From Glaciecola sp048820975 (lineage in GTDB: Bacteria; Pseudomonadota; Gammaproteobacteria; Enterobacterales; Alteromonadaceae): a DNA stretch of 64,000 nucleotides. The position numbers and the translations under genes are program-made. The stretch covers positions 310,001 through 374,000 of the forward strand of contig NZ_JBMEUF010000001.1 in the NCBI RefSeq assembly GCF_048820975.1. The letters are read 5' to 3'. This document shows positions 8,239-17,473 of this stretch, in pieces; the first letter of the stretch is position 1, and each line of letters starts with the position of its first letter. Under the pieces are notes generated by a model, which had not been told where the DNA came from, searched no databases, and saw only the letters and a list, made by a program, of their open reading frames with translations.

Positions 8239-11200
8239 ATGAATAAATTTAAACCCAATATTATCATTAGCTCTTTGCTTGCTAGTGGTATGTTAATCGG
8301 GAGTTCGTCAATATACGCACAAGAAGACAACGCTGATGTTGAAAATCCCGAAGCGCTCGAAGTTATTGAAGTAAGAGGGTTCAGCACGAGCCTGATTAAA
8401 TCATTAAATCAAAAGCGTTTTAGCGATACCGTTACTGAGCAATTATCAGCAGATGATCTTGGCGGTTTACCCGATGTTTCAATTGCCGATGCACTTACTC
8501 GCTTACCGGGCATTTCAGCGGTAAGAACAGGTGGTCAAGCTGCCGAAATAAACATTCGTGGTTTATCTGGTGATTTCGTTTTCTCAACCTTAAATGGCAG
8601 AGAGCAAGTATCTACAAGCGGCAGCCGTTCAATTGAATTTGACCAATATCCATCAGAACTTATTTCATCGGGCGCTGTTTATAAATCCCCCAAAGCGTCA
8701 TTAATTGAAGGTGGCGTTGCGGGTACTGTTGAATTGAAAACCGCCAGTCCGTTATCCAACAGCGAAAAACACAAATTTAATATAAACGTTCGAGGCATGT
8801 ATAACAATCGCGCTTCTGAAGTATCAGATGCTGATGAATTTGGCCACCGTTTAAGCTTCTCTTATCAAGGCCAGTTTTTAGATAACACACTGGGTTTAGC
8901 ACTAGGTTATGCGCGCTTGTATCAACCAAGTGTGTCGACTCAATTTATAGGCTTAGCGTCAAACCGTGAATTAGATGTTGATGGTCTAGCCGGAGACACC
9001 GACAACTATAACCCTAATCTAAGTATTGAAGAGCAATGCCAAGAATGTGAAATAATTGGTGAAGGTTTTGAAATGCAACATAAGGGCGGGGCCGAAACTC
9101 GCGATGGTTATGTTGTAGCCTTGGAGTGGGCGCCGGTAGACAACTTTACGCTTAAAGGCGATGCGTTTTATTCTAAGTTTGATTCCGAAGCTTTTGCGCG
9201 TGGATTCAGAGTCAAGTTAGAAGCGCCTGACGTAGCCGTTGGCAACCCTATAATTGATGATAACACCGTAATTGGTGGAACATTTAACCGAGCATCCGAT
9301 GGCAACACTCGGATTGAATTGGTTAATGATAATAACCAAGAGTTTGATGAAATAATGAACCTAGGCCTAAATGGCGTATGGGAAATTAACGATAACTGGA
9401 CGGCCAGTTTCGATATTTCAAATTCAAGAGCAAAAAGTGATTTTAGAAATGGCTTGTTATGGTCATTAGTAGTTGATGACGCTACCGCTGAAAATCCGCA
9501 GTTTGACGAGAACGTTTCCATTACTTATGCGTTAAATGGCTTAGATTTGCCAGATTTAGGCTTTAGCCAACAAGATGCTTTCTCAGATATTGACCGTGTT
9601 TTGACCACTAAATACGGTATTTATCCTTTTCAAAATGAAGACGAACTTGATGCATATCGCCTAGACTTTACCTATTTGCTTGACGATAACCCATTCATTA
9701 GTTCAATAGAATTTGGAGCTCGTTACTCAGACCGAACGTATTCGAACGACCGGTCAGTGTATGAATACGGAAGTGACTCTGGCGTTTCTACTTCACAACC
9801 GCCGCTTCAGCTTACTCAAGATATGGTTGAGGTAGTGAATTGGGAAGGTGAGTTTTCTTATTTCCCTAGCTATTTAGCCATCGATTTAGATAAAGCGCTA
9901 AACGCTTGGTTCCCCAGCGGTATTCCTCAGCCACAACAAACTTGGGGCGGATATGATGGTGTACTTAATGCAGATCCCGATGCGGTAGCTGGCAACGATA
10001 CGTCTTGGTCAGTATTGCAAAGCGGTGAAGTTTACGAAGAAGTGACATCAGCCTACATCATGGCTAACCTTAATTTTGAGATTGGCGACATTCCGGTTAC
10101 GGGTAACATTGGTGTACGCATGGTGGATTCAAAGCAAGCTTCAACCTTTTTACAAGATGTAGACGGAGATATTGAAGCCGGCGCAGAGTTTATAACGGAC
10201 GATGTAGGGCTTATTACCGATCAATTTCGCTCCATTATTCTTGAAGATACTTACACCGATTATTTACCGTCTCTTAACTTAAACTTTCAGATTACAGATA
10301 ATTCTTACCTTCGCTTTGCTGCCGCAAAAGTAATGGGCCGTGCGCCTATTAACCAAATGTTTGCGAATACAGGTACAACTATCAATGAGCCCATTGCTCA
10401 GCGTGATATTGATACCGGTGAAATTGAGGTCTTAGGGGAGGCAAGAGTGTCAGGCCAAAGCGATAACAGCCCTTACTTACGTCCGTTTTATGCCAACCAA
10501 TACGATATATCGTACGAGCGCTATTTTACTGAAACCGATGGTGCTTTAGCTATTGCCTTATTCTATAAAGATATTGTGTCGTTTGTAGATAGAAGTACCA
10601 CCGATCCATACAACTTTAGGGCAAATGGATTTGACGTTCCAGATACCATTGACATTGTGGTTGGAGAGGATTTAGACGACGACCCAAGTACCCCGTTAAC
10701 ACCAGTACTAGACACGGGTGGTTTGCCTCTTACTGTTTCACTTCCTGTTTTAGATGGCGCATACACTACCGCGGTGAATAATGGTGAAGGGGGTTATATT
10801 CGTGGTTTAGAAGTTTCATACACACAAATATTTAGCTTCTTACCTGATATGTGGTCAGGCTTTGGAACAAATTTAAGCTATTCATACACAGAAACTGAAA
10901 TTACCCGTATATCAGACCCAAACCAAGGGATTTACTCAAGCGACCTACCTGGACTATCACCTGAGGTATTGTCTGCCACTTTGTTTTATGACAACGCCAA
11001 AGGGTTTGAAACCCGCATAAATGCCCGCTATCGCGACCCATTTGTGTCACAACAGGTAGCGGTGAACTCACAAGTAGTTAACTTTGATTCAGAGCTAGTT
11101 GTGGATTTTCAAGCCTCTTATGAGATTAATGAGAATTTAGGGGTGTTGTTCCAAGCAAATAATATTACTGATGAACCTACGAAAAGTTACTTCGGTAGCG

Positions 11201-11268
11201 AATCGAGAACGGGCACTATCCAGTATTTTGGCACGCAATACTACCTTGGGGTGACGTATTCATTATGA
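8239..11268 (+). CDS. TonB-dependent receptor, probable maltodextrin uptake
   Basis: Outer-membrane beta-barrel transporter, 1009 residues. Signal peptide of about 27 residues ending SIYAQE; plug domain with ADALTRLPGISAVR, EINIRGLSGDF and GVAGTVELKTASPL (about 80-165); the remainder is a long barrel, ending ...GTQYYLGVTYSL. No starch-binding partner of the SusD type is encoded beside it, as expected for proteobacterial receptors of this kind. Substrate is inferred: it overlaps (ATGA) a pullulanase gene and carries a LacI-type operator upstream shared with other alpha-glucan genes. The plug motif layout resembles the MalA-like receptors of Caulobacter and Alteromonas. Confidence 0.9.
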   Translation: MNKFKPNIIISSLLASGMLIGSSSIYAQEDNADVENPEALEVIEVRGFSTSLIKSLNQKRFSDTVTEQLSADDLGGLPDVSIADALTRLPGISAVRTGGQAAEINIRGLSGDFVFSTLNGREQVSTSGSRSIEFDQYPSELISSGAVYKSPKASLIEGGVAGTVELKTASPLSNSEKHKFNINVRGMYNNRASEVSDADEFGHRLSFSYQGQFLDNTLGLALGYARLYQPSVSTQFIGLASNRELDVDGLAGDTDNYNPNLSIEEQCQECEIIGEGFEMQHKGGAETRDGYVVALEWAPVDNFTLKGDAFYSKFDSEAFARGFRVKLEAPDVAVGNPIIDDNTVIGGTFNRASDGNTRIELVNDNNQEFDEIMNLGLNGVWEINDNWTASFDISNSRAKSDFRNGLLWSLVVDDATAENPQFDENVSITYALNGLDLPDLGFSQQDAFSDIDRVLTTKYGIYPFQNEDELDAYRLDFTYLLDDNPFISSIEFGARYSDRTYSNDRSVYEYGSDSGVSTSQPPLQLTQDMVEVVNWEGEFSYFPSYLAIDLDKALNAWFPSGIPQPQQTWGGYDGVLNADPDAVAGNDTSWSVLQSGEVYEEVTSAYIMANLNFEIGDIPVTGNIGVRMVDSKQASTFLQDVDGDIEAGAEFITDDVGLITDQFRSIILEDTYTDYLPSLNLNFQITDNSYLRFAAAKVMGRAPINQMFANTGTTINEPIAQRDIDTGEIEVLGEARVSGQSDNSPYLRPFYANQYDISYERYFTETDGALAIALFYKDIVSFVDRSTTDPYNFRANGFDVPDTIDIVVGEDLDDDPSTPLTPVLDTGGLPLTVSLPVLDGAYTTAVNNGEGGYIRGLEVSYTQIFSFLPDMWSGFGTNLSYSYTETEITRISDPNQGIYSSDLPGLSPEVLSATLFYDNAKGFETRINARYRDPFVSQQVAVNSQVVNFDSELVVDFQASYEINENLGVLFQANNITDEPTKSYFGSESRTGTIQYFGTQYYLGVTYSL

Positions 11269-11351
11269 GTAAATTTAACAAACATTTATTTGGCAGCCTT
11301 AACTGCCAATCGAGTATTCCCGCAACAAGCAACAACGTGGAGTTAACAAAG

Positions 11352-14300
11352 ATGGTTAACATAAGAAAAATGATTGGGATTACCATAATAGCTTTAAGTA
11401 CTTTAATACTTTCAGCGTGTGGTGGTTCTGAGGTTGATTCAGGCGAGCAAATTGCAGCCTGTGATGTGCCTAATATTTATGATTCAGCAACGCAACGTTG
11501 TGTAGCGCCACCGCCTATTATATGCGTGGCACCCGAAGTTCCTAATTCAGCAAATGATGCATGTGAAGTAGGTTATAACCCTGAACTCGCTGACCCTGTA
11601 TTTACACCTAGTGCGGATCAGGCAGTGTTGTATTTCAACCGAAATGCGGTAGATGCAGATAACAGCCCTAACGATCCTGCTTACAATGGGTATAAGTTGC
11701 ACACCTGGAACAACGATGAATGCGCCGCCTATGTAGACGCTGATACAGCCTGGACCGATGGCCGAGTCCACAACGGAATAGACCCTGTGTATGGTGCTTA
11801 CTGGATTTTAGACTTAATTCCAGGCTACGCCGACACGCCAGGGGCTTGCCACAACTTTATTATCCACATTGGTACTGATGATTCTGGCAAGGAAATGGGG
11901 GGAGGCGACTTCAAAGGTAAGTTAACTCAAGAAGATGAACGTTTTGCCCGCATGAATTTCGTATTCAGCGGTAATAGTGCAATTTATGAATTTCCTGTTG
12001 ATGCCTTAGGTGAACAGCCTGTTTCGGTTGAAGGTAGCCAAGCACATTGGCTTGATAGCCAGACTATACTTTGGGCAGTTGATGATGCATTAGTTGATTC
12101 CGTTAAGCTGCATTATTCAGACAGCGCTAATATTGAGATTACCTTAGAAGATGGCGTACTGAATAGCACAAGTGTTGAATTAACCGAAGTTGATTTAAGT
12201 ACTGAGCAACAAGAAATTGCGCCTCATTTAAATGGCATTACTGCATTTGCGGGTGATTGGTCAGAAGATGACGCAAAGGCCGTGTTGAAAACCCAAGCGA
12301 TTTTAGGTGCGTACAATGATGAAGGCAAGCTAGTTGCAGCCACTCGTATGCAAATTGGTAACGTGATTGACGAGCTATATACAAAAGGTGATGCTGACGC
12401 TGATGAAGCAGCGCTAGGTCCAATATACACTGATGCGGGTATTACTGCAGCAGTATGGGCTCCAACCGCACAAAATGTAAACTTGAACATATATAATTCA
12501 GGTAAGAGCTTAGATACTAGCTATCCAATGAACTACGACGCTGCTTCAGGCGTTTGGTCTTATGAAGGCGGGATGGAACTTGACCGACAGCTATATCGGT
12601 ATGAAGTAAGCGTTTATTCACCCGTAAGCGATGAAATTGAAGTGTTAGACGTGACTGACCCTTATTCAGTTAGTTTATCAACCAACGGTAGGTTCTCACA
12701 ATTTGTGAACTTAAATGACGATGACTTGAAACCAGATGGTTGGGATAGCCACATTATTCCAACGGTAGAAAATTTTGAAGATATAGTAATTTATGAAGGT
12801 CACATTCGTAATTTTAGTGTGCGCGATGAATCAACCAGCGAAGCTAACCGCGGTAAATACTTAGCGTTTACTGAGCAAGATTCGGTGCCAATGACGCATC
12901 TTAAAAACTTACAAGAAGCTGGCCTTACGCATTTTCATATGCTACCTGCAAATGACATTGCAACCATAAACGAAGATCCAAACCGTACCATTGAATGGAC
13001 AAGCACTATTGCACAGTTTTGTGCCATTGCTCCGGCTGCCAGTGTATGCACTGATGGTACATCAACTAGCATGACCATTGCACAAGTATTTGAAAGCTTC
13101 AGTACGGTAACAGAAGGTGGTGCGGCACAGGCCTTTGCAGAGGAACTGCGTAACTACGATTTGTTTAACTGGGGCTATGATCCAAAGCACTTTAATACGC
13201 CTGAGGGTAGTTACTCAACTGATGCTGATAGCACAGCGCGCATTTTAGAAATGCGTGCCATGAACCAATCATTACATGAGATTGGCCTAAGGGTTGCTTT
13301 AGATGTTGTTTATAATCACACCAATGCTTCAGGATTATTCGCAAACTCAGTGTTTGATAAAGTAGTGCCGGGTTATTACCATCGCTATGATATAGAAACG
13401 GGCGATATAATTAGAGAAACCTGTTGTGATGACACAGAGCCAAGAAATCGCATGATGGAAAAATTCATGGAGGACTCTTTGCTTATGTGGTCTGAGCATT
13501 ACAAGTTTGACGCATTTCGCTTCGATATTATGAGCCAAGCGTCTAAAACCACAATGGTAGCGTTATTTGAGTCAGTAAAAGCGATTGACGAAGATGTGTA
13601 TTTCTACGGTGAAGGATGGGGTAAAGACACCGCTGCATATGGTGATTTTGAAATTGCTAGCCAGTTTAATATGGCCGGTACTGAAATAGGCACCTACAAT
13701 GACCGTATCCGCGAGGCTATTCGCCAAGGTTTAATTTTCAGTGAAGAATCGAGCGAAGCAAGCTTAGATGCACAAGACAAAGTTAAAATGTCGATGGCAG
13801 GCACGCTTACAGACTTTGTTTTGAAAACATCAGGCGGTAGCGATGCACAAACCAGTGTGCTAGGCGGTTACGCCACTGACCCTGCTGACATCATTAATTA
13901 TGTGTCAAAGCATGATAATGAAACCTTATGGGACCAATTTAACTATGTTTTACCAAGTTCGTATTCGCTAGAACAACGAGTAAGAGCGCAAAATATAGGT
14001 ATTGGCATTCCACTTATGTCGCAAGGGATTCCATTTTTACAAATGGGAGGGGATTTCCTTCGCTCTAAGTCAATGGACCGTAACACTTACGATTCGGGCG
14101 ATTGGTTTAACTACGTTGATTTCACCATGCAAACCAATAACTTTAACGTAGGTTTGCCATTAGCGGGTGACAACGAAGCACGTTGGGACGAAATAGCAAA
14201 CTTCATGAATTCAGTTGACCGCGCCGCGGGCATGCATGAAATTGAATTTGCTGCTGAGGTATTTCAAGAATTGTTAAGTATTCGTTCTTCAAGCCGTTTG

Positions 14301-15728
14301 TTTAGATTAACGACTAGTGACGAAATTAAGCAAAGAGTGGGTTTCCACAATATTGGTGCAAGGCAGGAGTTTGGGATGATTGCCATGAGTATTGATGATG
14401 GTATTAATACTGAAGGCGCAACCATGCTCGAAGACTTAGACTCAAGCACCGATGCCTTAATGGTAGTGGTGAACTCAAGCACAGAAGAAAAATCTATTGA
14501 AGTGCGCACTGCAGAGGGTTTTGAGCTGTACAGCACCTTAATGAACTCAATAGACCCTGTAGTACGCGGCGCTAGTTTTAGCGATACTTCTGCAGATGGT
14601 GTTACCCAAGGCACGTTTACCGTTCCGGCATTAACAATAGCTGTATTTACCAAACCTCAAGGTACTCAACGTGCATATGGTTTATCAGCTATTGCAACCG
14701 CTGGTGCGCCTGACGTAGTTCCTTACGGTGATTCACCCGTTTATGTGCGTGGTGACATGAACGGATGGGGATTAGATAACGCATTTACTTACAAAGGCGA
14801 GGGCGTTTATGAAGCAACCATTCAGCTTACTTCAGGTATCAACTACGGATTTAAGGTAGCAACAGAAGATTGGTCTACAGCTAATTTAGGCAACAATGAT
14901 GATCCTATTGTAGTTGAAGACATTGCGAAAACGCTTAATCCTGGCGGCGGTAATATGAGCATTAGCGTAAGCAGTGATGCAAGTTATGTATTTACCTTAG
15001 ATGCCAGTGATACAGCGGCTCCTATACTTACCGTAGTAAATGAAGAGCCATATGTTGGTACTCCCGTTTATATTCGCGGTTCAATGAACAGTTGGGGCAC
15101 AGATAACGAATTAGAGTATCAAGGTGGGCGTATTTACCATAGTGAAGGTATATTCATTCCTGCTGGTGAGCATTTATTTAAAGTGGCAAGTGAAGATTGG
15201 TCTACTGTGAATTTAGGTGGTGTAAGCGCAGATGCAACTGACATTACTGTTACCCTAGGTAATAACCAATACCTCGCAGCAAGTAACAACAACTTAGCAC
15301 TTGATATTCAAGAGGCTGGAAACTATGTATTTATTTTCGATACTGTTGACCTTAATGAACCTAAAATAAGAGTGTTTAAAGAAGAGTTTTTTGGTAATAG
15401 TGCGGTGTATATTCGCGGTAGCATGAATGGCTGGGGAGCAGTTGATCAACTAAGCTACCAAGGTAATGGCGAATACTCTGTTAACATAACGCTAGATGGC
15501 GGTGCAGTGAATTTCAAAGTTGCCGATGCTGATTGGGCTAATATAAATCTAGGCGCGCTTAGCGGTGATGACAACGTGATTAGTGTTAACCAAGCCTTTG
15601 AACTATACGCTGATGGTAGCAGTGCTGATATTTCTATTCAGCCCGCTCCCGCTGCAGGTGATTATAAATTTACCATTAAAGGACCTGATGCAAAAGCCCC
15701 TGAGGTAATTGTTACGCCAGTAAATTAA
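11352..15728 (+). CDS. Pullulanase-type GH13 lipoprotein with CBM41-like and three C-terminal modules
   Basis: Cleaves alpha-1,6 links in pullulan, starch or glycogen at the cell surface (family inference). I place the start at ATG 11352, nine bases after GGAG, because it yields a clean lipoprotein signal (lipobox LSAC, Cys23); the frame also extends to an ATG at 11265 that overlaps the receptor stop, adding 29 residues before the signal. 1458 residues: Cys-rich linker, CBM41-like starch-binding region (GYKLHTWNNDE ... FIIHIGTDDSGKEMGG), CBM48-like domain, then the GH13 barrel with VALDVVYNHT, FRFDIM (nucleophile Asp725), YGEGWG (acid/base Glu754) and SKHDNE (Asp855). Three homologous modules of about 110 residues follow. 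Much longer than ordinary pullulanases of about 1100 residues. Second gene of the receptor operon, with its own terminator. Confidence 0.93.
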   Translation: MVNIRKMIGITIIALSTLILSACGGSEVDSGEQIAACDVPNIYDSATQRCVAPPPIICVAPEVPNSANDACEVGYNPELADPVFTPSADQAVLYFNRNAVDADNSPNDPAYNGYKLHTWNNDECAAYVDADTAWTDGRVHNGIDPVYGAYWILDLIPGYADTPGACHNFIIHIGTDDSGKEMGGGDFKGKLTQEDERFARMNFVFSGNSAIYEFPVDALGEQPVSVEGSQAHWLDSQTILWAVDDALVDSVKLHYSDSANIEITLEDGVLNSTSVELTEVDLSTEQQEIAPHLNGITAFAGDWSEDDAKAVLKTQAILGAYNDEGKLVAATRMQIGNVIDELYTKGDADADEAALGPIYTDAGITAAVWAPTAQNVNLNIYNSGKSLDTSYPMNYDAASGVWSYEGGMELDRQLYRYEVSVYSPVSDEIEVLDVTDPYSVSLSTNGRFSQFVNLNDDDLKPDGWDSHIIPTVENFEDIVIYEGHIRNFSVRDESTSEANRGKYLAFTEQDSVPMTHLKNLQEAGLTHFHMLPANDIATINEDPNRTIEWTSTIAQFCAIAPAASVCTDGTSTSMTIAQVFESFSTVTEGGAAQAFAEELRNYDLFNWGYDPKHFNTPEGSYSTDADSTARILEMRAMNQSLHEIGLRVALDVVYNHTNASGLFANSVFDKVVPGYYHRYDIETGDIIRETCCDDTEPRNRMMEKFMEDSLLMWSEHYKFDAFRFDIMSQASKTTMVALFESVKAIDEDVYFYGEGWGKDTAAYGDFEIASQFNMAGTEIGTYNDRIREAIRQGLIFSEESSEASLDAQDKVKMSMAGTLTDFVLKTSGGSDAQTSVLGGYATDPADIINYVSKHDNETLWDQFNYVLPSSYSLEQRVRAQNIGIGIPLMSQGIPFLQMGGDFLRSKSMDRNTYDSGDWFNYVDFTMQTNNFNVGLPLAGDNEARWDEIANFMNSVDRAAGMHEIEFAAEVFQELLSIRSSSRLFRLTTSDEIKQRVGFHNIGARQEFGMIAMSIDDGINTEGATMLEDLDSSTDALMVVVNSSTEEKSIEVRTAEGFELYSTLMNSIDPVVRGASFSDTSADGVTQGTFTVPALTIAVFTKPQGTQRAYGLSAIATAGAPDVVPYGDSPVYVRGDMNGWGLDNAFTYKGEGVYEATIQLTSGINYGFKVATEDWSTANLGNNDDPIVVEDIAKTLNPGGGNMSISVSSDASYVFTLDASDTAAPILTVVNEEPYVGTPVYIRGSMNSWGTDNELEYQGGRIYHSEGIFIPAGEHLFKVASEDWSTVNLGGVSADATDITVTLGNNQYLAASNNNLALDIQEAGNYVFIFDTVDLNEPKIRVFKEEFFGNSAVYIRGSMNGWGAVDQLSYQGNGEYSVNITLDGGAVNFKVADADWANINLGALSGDDNVISVNQAFELYADGSSADISIQPAPAAGDYKFTIKGPDAKAPEVIVTPVN
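14736..15700 (+). repeat. Three tandem sugar-binding-like modules in the pullulanase
   Basis: Units start near 14736, 15063 and 15402 (spacing 327 and 339 bases). Each opens with (P/A)VY(V/I)RG(D/S)MN(G/S)WG and contains FKVA(T/S/D)xDW(S/A)xxNLG about 45 residues later. The Asn-Gly-Trp core and DW/NLG pattern resemble beta-sandwich starch-binding modules; the exact CBM family cannot be named from reading alone. Confidence 0.8.
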
Positions 15729-15757
15729 TGTAAATTTGCTTAAAATAGAGTAATAAA

Positions 15758-15790
15758 AACCAGCTTACGCGATGTAGCTGGTTTTTTTTT
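15758..15790 (+). terminator. Rho-independent terminator after pullulanase
   Basis: AACCAGCT (15758-15765) pairs with AGCTGGTT (15776-15783) and leads into a ten-base T run. It ends the receptor-pullulanase operon. Confidence 0.9.
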
Positions 15791-16339
15791 AAAAGCTTCT
15801 CATATCGTTCAATTGTTGGGCACACAGTCTTTTTAGAAAAAAACAACAATATATTCTGATTTATTTGCAAAAATCTTATCCAATTTCCATATTCTTTATC
15901 ATTATTATTGCGTAATACGCGTTTTAATTATTCACAGTGATAATTCTTTAAAAACTCTACTTTAGTATTGTTATACATACCATAAACTCAATAAACAGCT
16001 TTAAATCATGGCATTTACTGCCATATCATGTAAGAAATATCGCGCAAGCTTTCATTAACTGAGGTGCTTGTTTATTTATTTAGTGAATGGAGTGTGAGGT
16101 CTAAATTGATAGACAAAATAAAAAATAATTCTTTACTTTTATAGTGTTATGTTTAACATGCATTGGGAGTAGAGAACGAGTTGTAGCAATTTTGCGACAC
16201 TGTAACTAAAAAGATACAAGTTTTTTTATGTTAGTTTCTTCTGTTTCCATTTTTATACCTATTAATAGGTGCCAATCAAGATTTATGTACGACTTGAGAC
16301 GTATTGCAACAAAAAATATAAAATTAGGAGACACTAGCC
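15791..16339. other. Long AT-rich intergenic region before the acyltransferase gene
   Basis: 549 bases without a credible ORF or structured RNA that I can name. It holds a short dyad ATGGCA-TTTAC-TGCCAT (16008-16024), a near-palindrome GCGTAATACGC (15910-15920) and the perfect palindrome listed separately at 16257. The Shine-Dalgarno TTAGGAG lies at its 3' end. The length suggests several regulatory inputs or an unrecognised small RNA; neither is demonstrated. Confidence 0.5.
16257..16270. promoter_or_regulatory. 14-bp palindrome upstream of the acyltransferase
   Basis: ACCTATTAATAGGT is a perfect palindrome 70 bases before the acyltransferase start. The ACCT...AGGT ends recall lux-box-like dyads but the site is shorter than the usual 20 bp, and no LuxR gene is in the window, so the regulator is unknown. 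Confidence 0.4.
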
Positions 16340-17215
16340 ATGTTCGACGCACAATCTACAATTTCAAGTAATGAGATTCCTCAATCTGTAAATGTCAAAG
16401 ATTTTTCAATTAAAGCCGATAAAACTCGAGCAGACGCGTTAAGATTAAAAAAACAGCGTATTGCTAGAATAAGAGAGAGACAAATGAAATTTCAAATCGA
16501 AGCGCAATGGGTGTTCGAGCATTTTACAGATCATTTTTCAGCAGTATTGGCCAAAAGCCCTGACGAACTTAAAAGTGCTTATAAAATAAGACATGAAGTA
16601 TTCTGTGAAGAAATCAAAATATTTGAGGGTAACGAAACCGGTTTAGAGCGTGATAATTATGATGACTATGCCGAACAGTGCCTTATTCAGCATAACCGCT
16701 CTAAAGATTACGCTGGCTGCGTAAGGCTGATTATGCCAGAGCAAGATGATCAGATATTACCCATTGAAAAGCAGGGTATTGAGCATATTGAAAGAAAAGA
16801 TCTTCTTCCTGAAAATTTCCCTCGTAATGAAGTAGCAGAAGTTTCTCGTATTTTGATTCCGAAGGTATTTAGACGACGTAAAATAGACGCCGCGGCTTGC
16901 GCAGCAAATACCGGTATCAATATTGAACATTATGACGAGAATGACATGCGTTGTTTTCCATTCATAGCCGTAGGTTTATATATGGCGTGTACTGCCATGT
17001 TTAAGAACCGAGGCAAAAACCATATCTATTTCATGGCTGACCCACGCCTAGGTAAGAGTATGCAAGTAGTTGGCTTAACTATGACGCAAATTGGCCCAGA
17101 GTTTGAATACGTAGGAAGACGTGTACCTTACTACATAGAATCAAAAAACTTCCTAGATAATTTAAAACCAGCGTTTAAAACTATGCTTGATGAATTTATG
17201 AAAAAAATCTATTAA
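16340..17215 (+). CDS. PEP-CTERM/exosortase-associated GNAT acyltransferase
   Basis: 291-residue protein of the autoinducer-synthase-like GNAT type that accompanies PEP-CTERM systems. The first 60 residues are basic and low-complexity (KKQRIARIRERQ). The acyltransferase core begins near residue 70 with SAYKIRHEVFCEEIKIFEG (the arginine/phenylalanine pattern of N-acyl synthases), continues with CVRLIMPE, EVAEVSRILIPKVFRRRK and ends with VGRRVPYYIES. Family knowledge: related enzymes (LuxI, FeeM) join an acyl chain to an amino group; the product here is unknown and it should not be called a homoserine-lactone synthase. Good Shine-Dalgarno (TAGGAG). Followed by its own hairpin, then the E1-like gene on the same strand. 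Confidence 0.85.
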   Translation: MFDAQSTISSNEIPQSVNVKDFSIKADKTRADALRLKKQRIARIRERQMKFQIEAQWVFEHFTDHFSAVLAKSPDELKSAYKIRHEVFCEEIKIFEGNETGLERDNYDDYAEQCLIQHNRSKDYAGCVRLIMPEQDDQILPIEKQGIEHIERKDLLPENFPRNEVAEVSRILIPKVFRRRKIDAAACAANTGINIEHYDENDMRCFPFIAVGLYMACTAMFKNRGKNHIYFMADPRLGKSMQVVGLTMTQIGPEFEYVGRRVPYYIESKNFLDNLKPAFKTMLDEFMKKIY

Positions 17216-17282
17216 TAGATTTGCTCTTTTTGGCTAGAGCCTCCCTTACTTCATAAAGCATACCTTTAGATGTTATACCTTC

Positions 17283-17325
17283 AAAGTAGCGGTTATTTCA
17301 TGATTATTAAATAGCCGCTAACTTT
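17283..17325 (+). terminator. Hairpin after the acyltransferase gene
   Basis: AAAGTAGCGGTTATTT (17283-17298) pairs with AAATAGCCGCTAACTTT (17309-17325) with one G-T pair and one bulged A. Lies 68 bases after the stop and 148 before the next start. The T-tract is short, so terminator is the best but not certain reading. Confidence 0.5.
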
Positions 17326-17473
17326 GCTTAGATTCACGCTTACTTGCATATCTAGTGTTTCATAATAATACTGTTCTCTTCTTATTCGTAAGAGTTACTT
17401 ATTGCAGTACAACGAGTGCTAAATCTTCTTTCATTTTAGTCGATACACTAGAATATAAAATGAGGATACGACA

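Noticed and set aside
17104..17115. TGAATACGTAGG, partial match to the LacI operator
   Set aside because: Inside the acyltransferase coding sequence, with a broken right half; most likely chance.
16340..17215. Calling the acyltransferase a homoserine-lactone synthase
   Set aside because: It shares the GNAT fold and arginine pattern but belongs with PEP-CTERM-associated enzymes, and no cognate LuxR is nearby.
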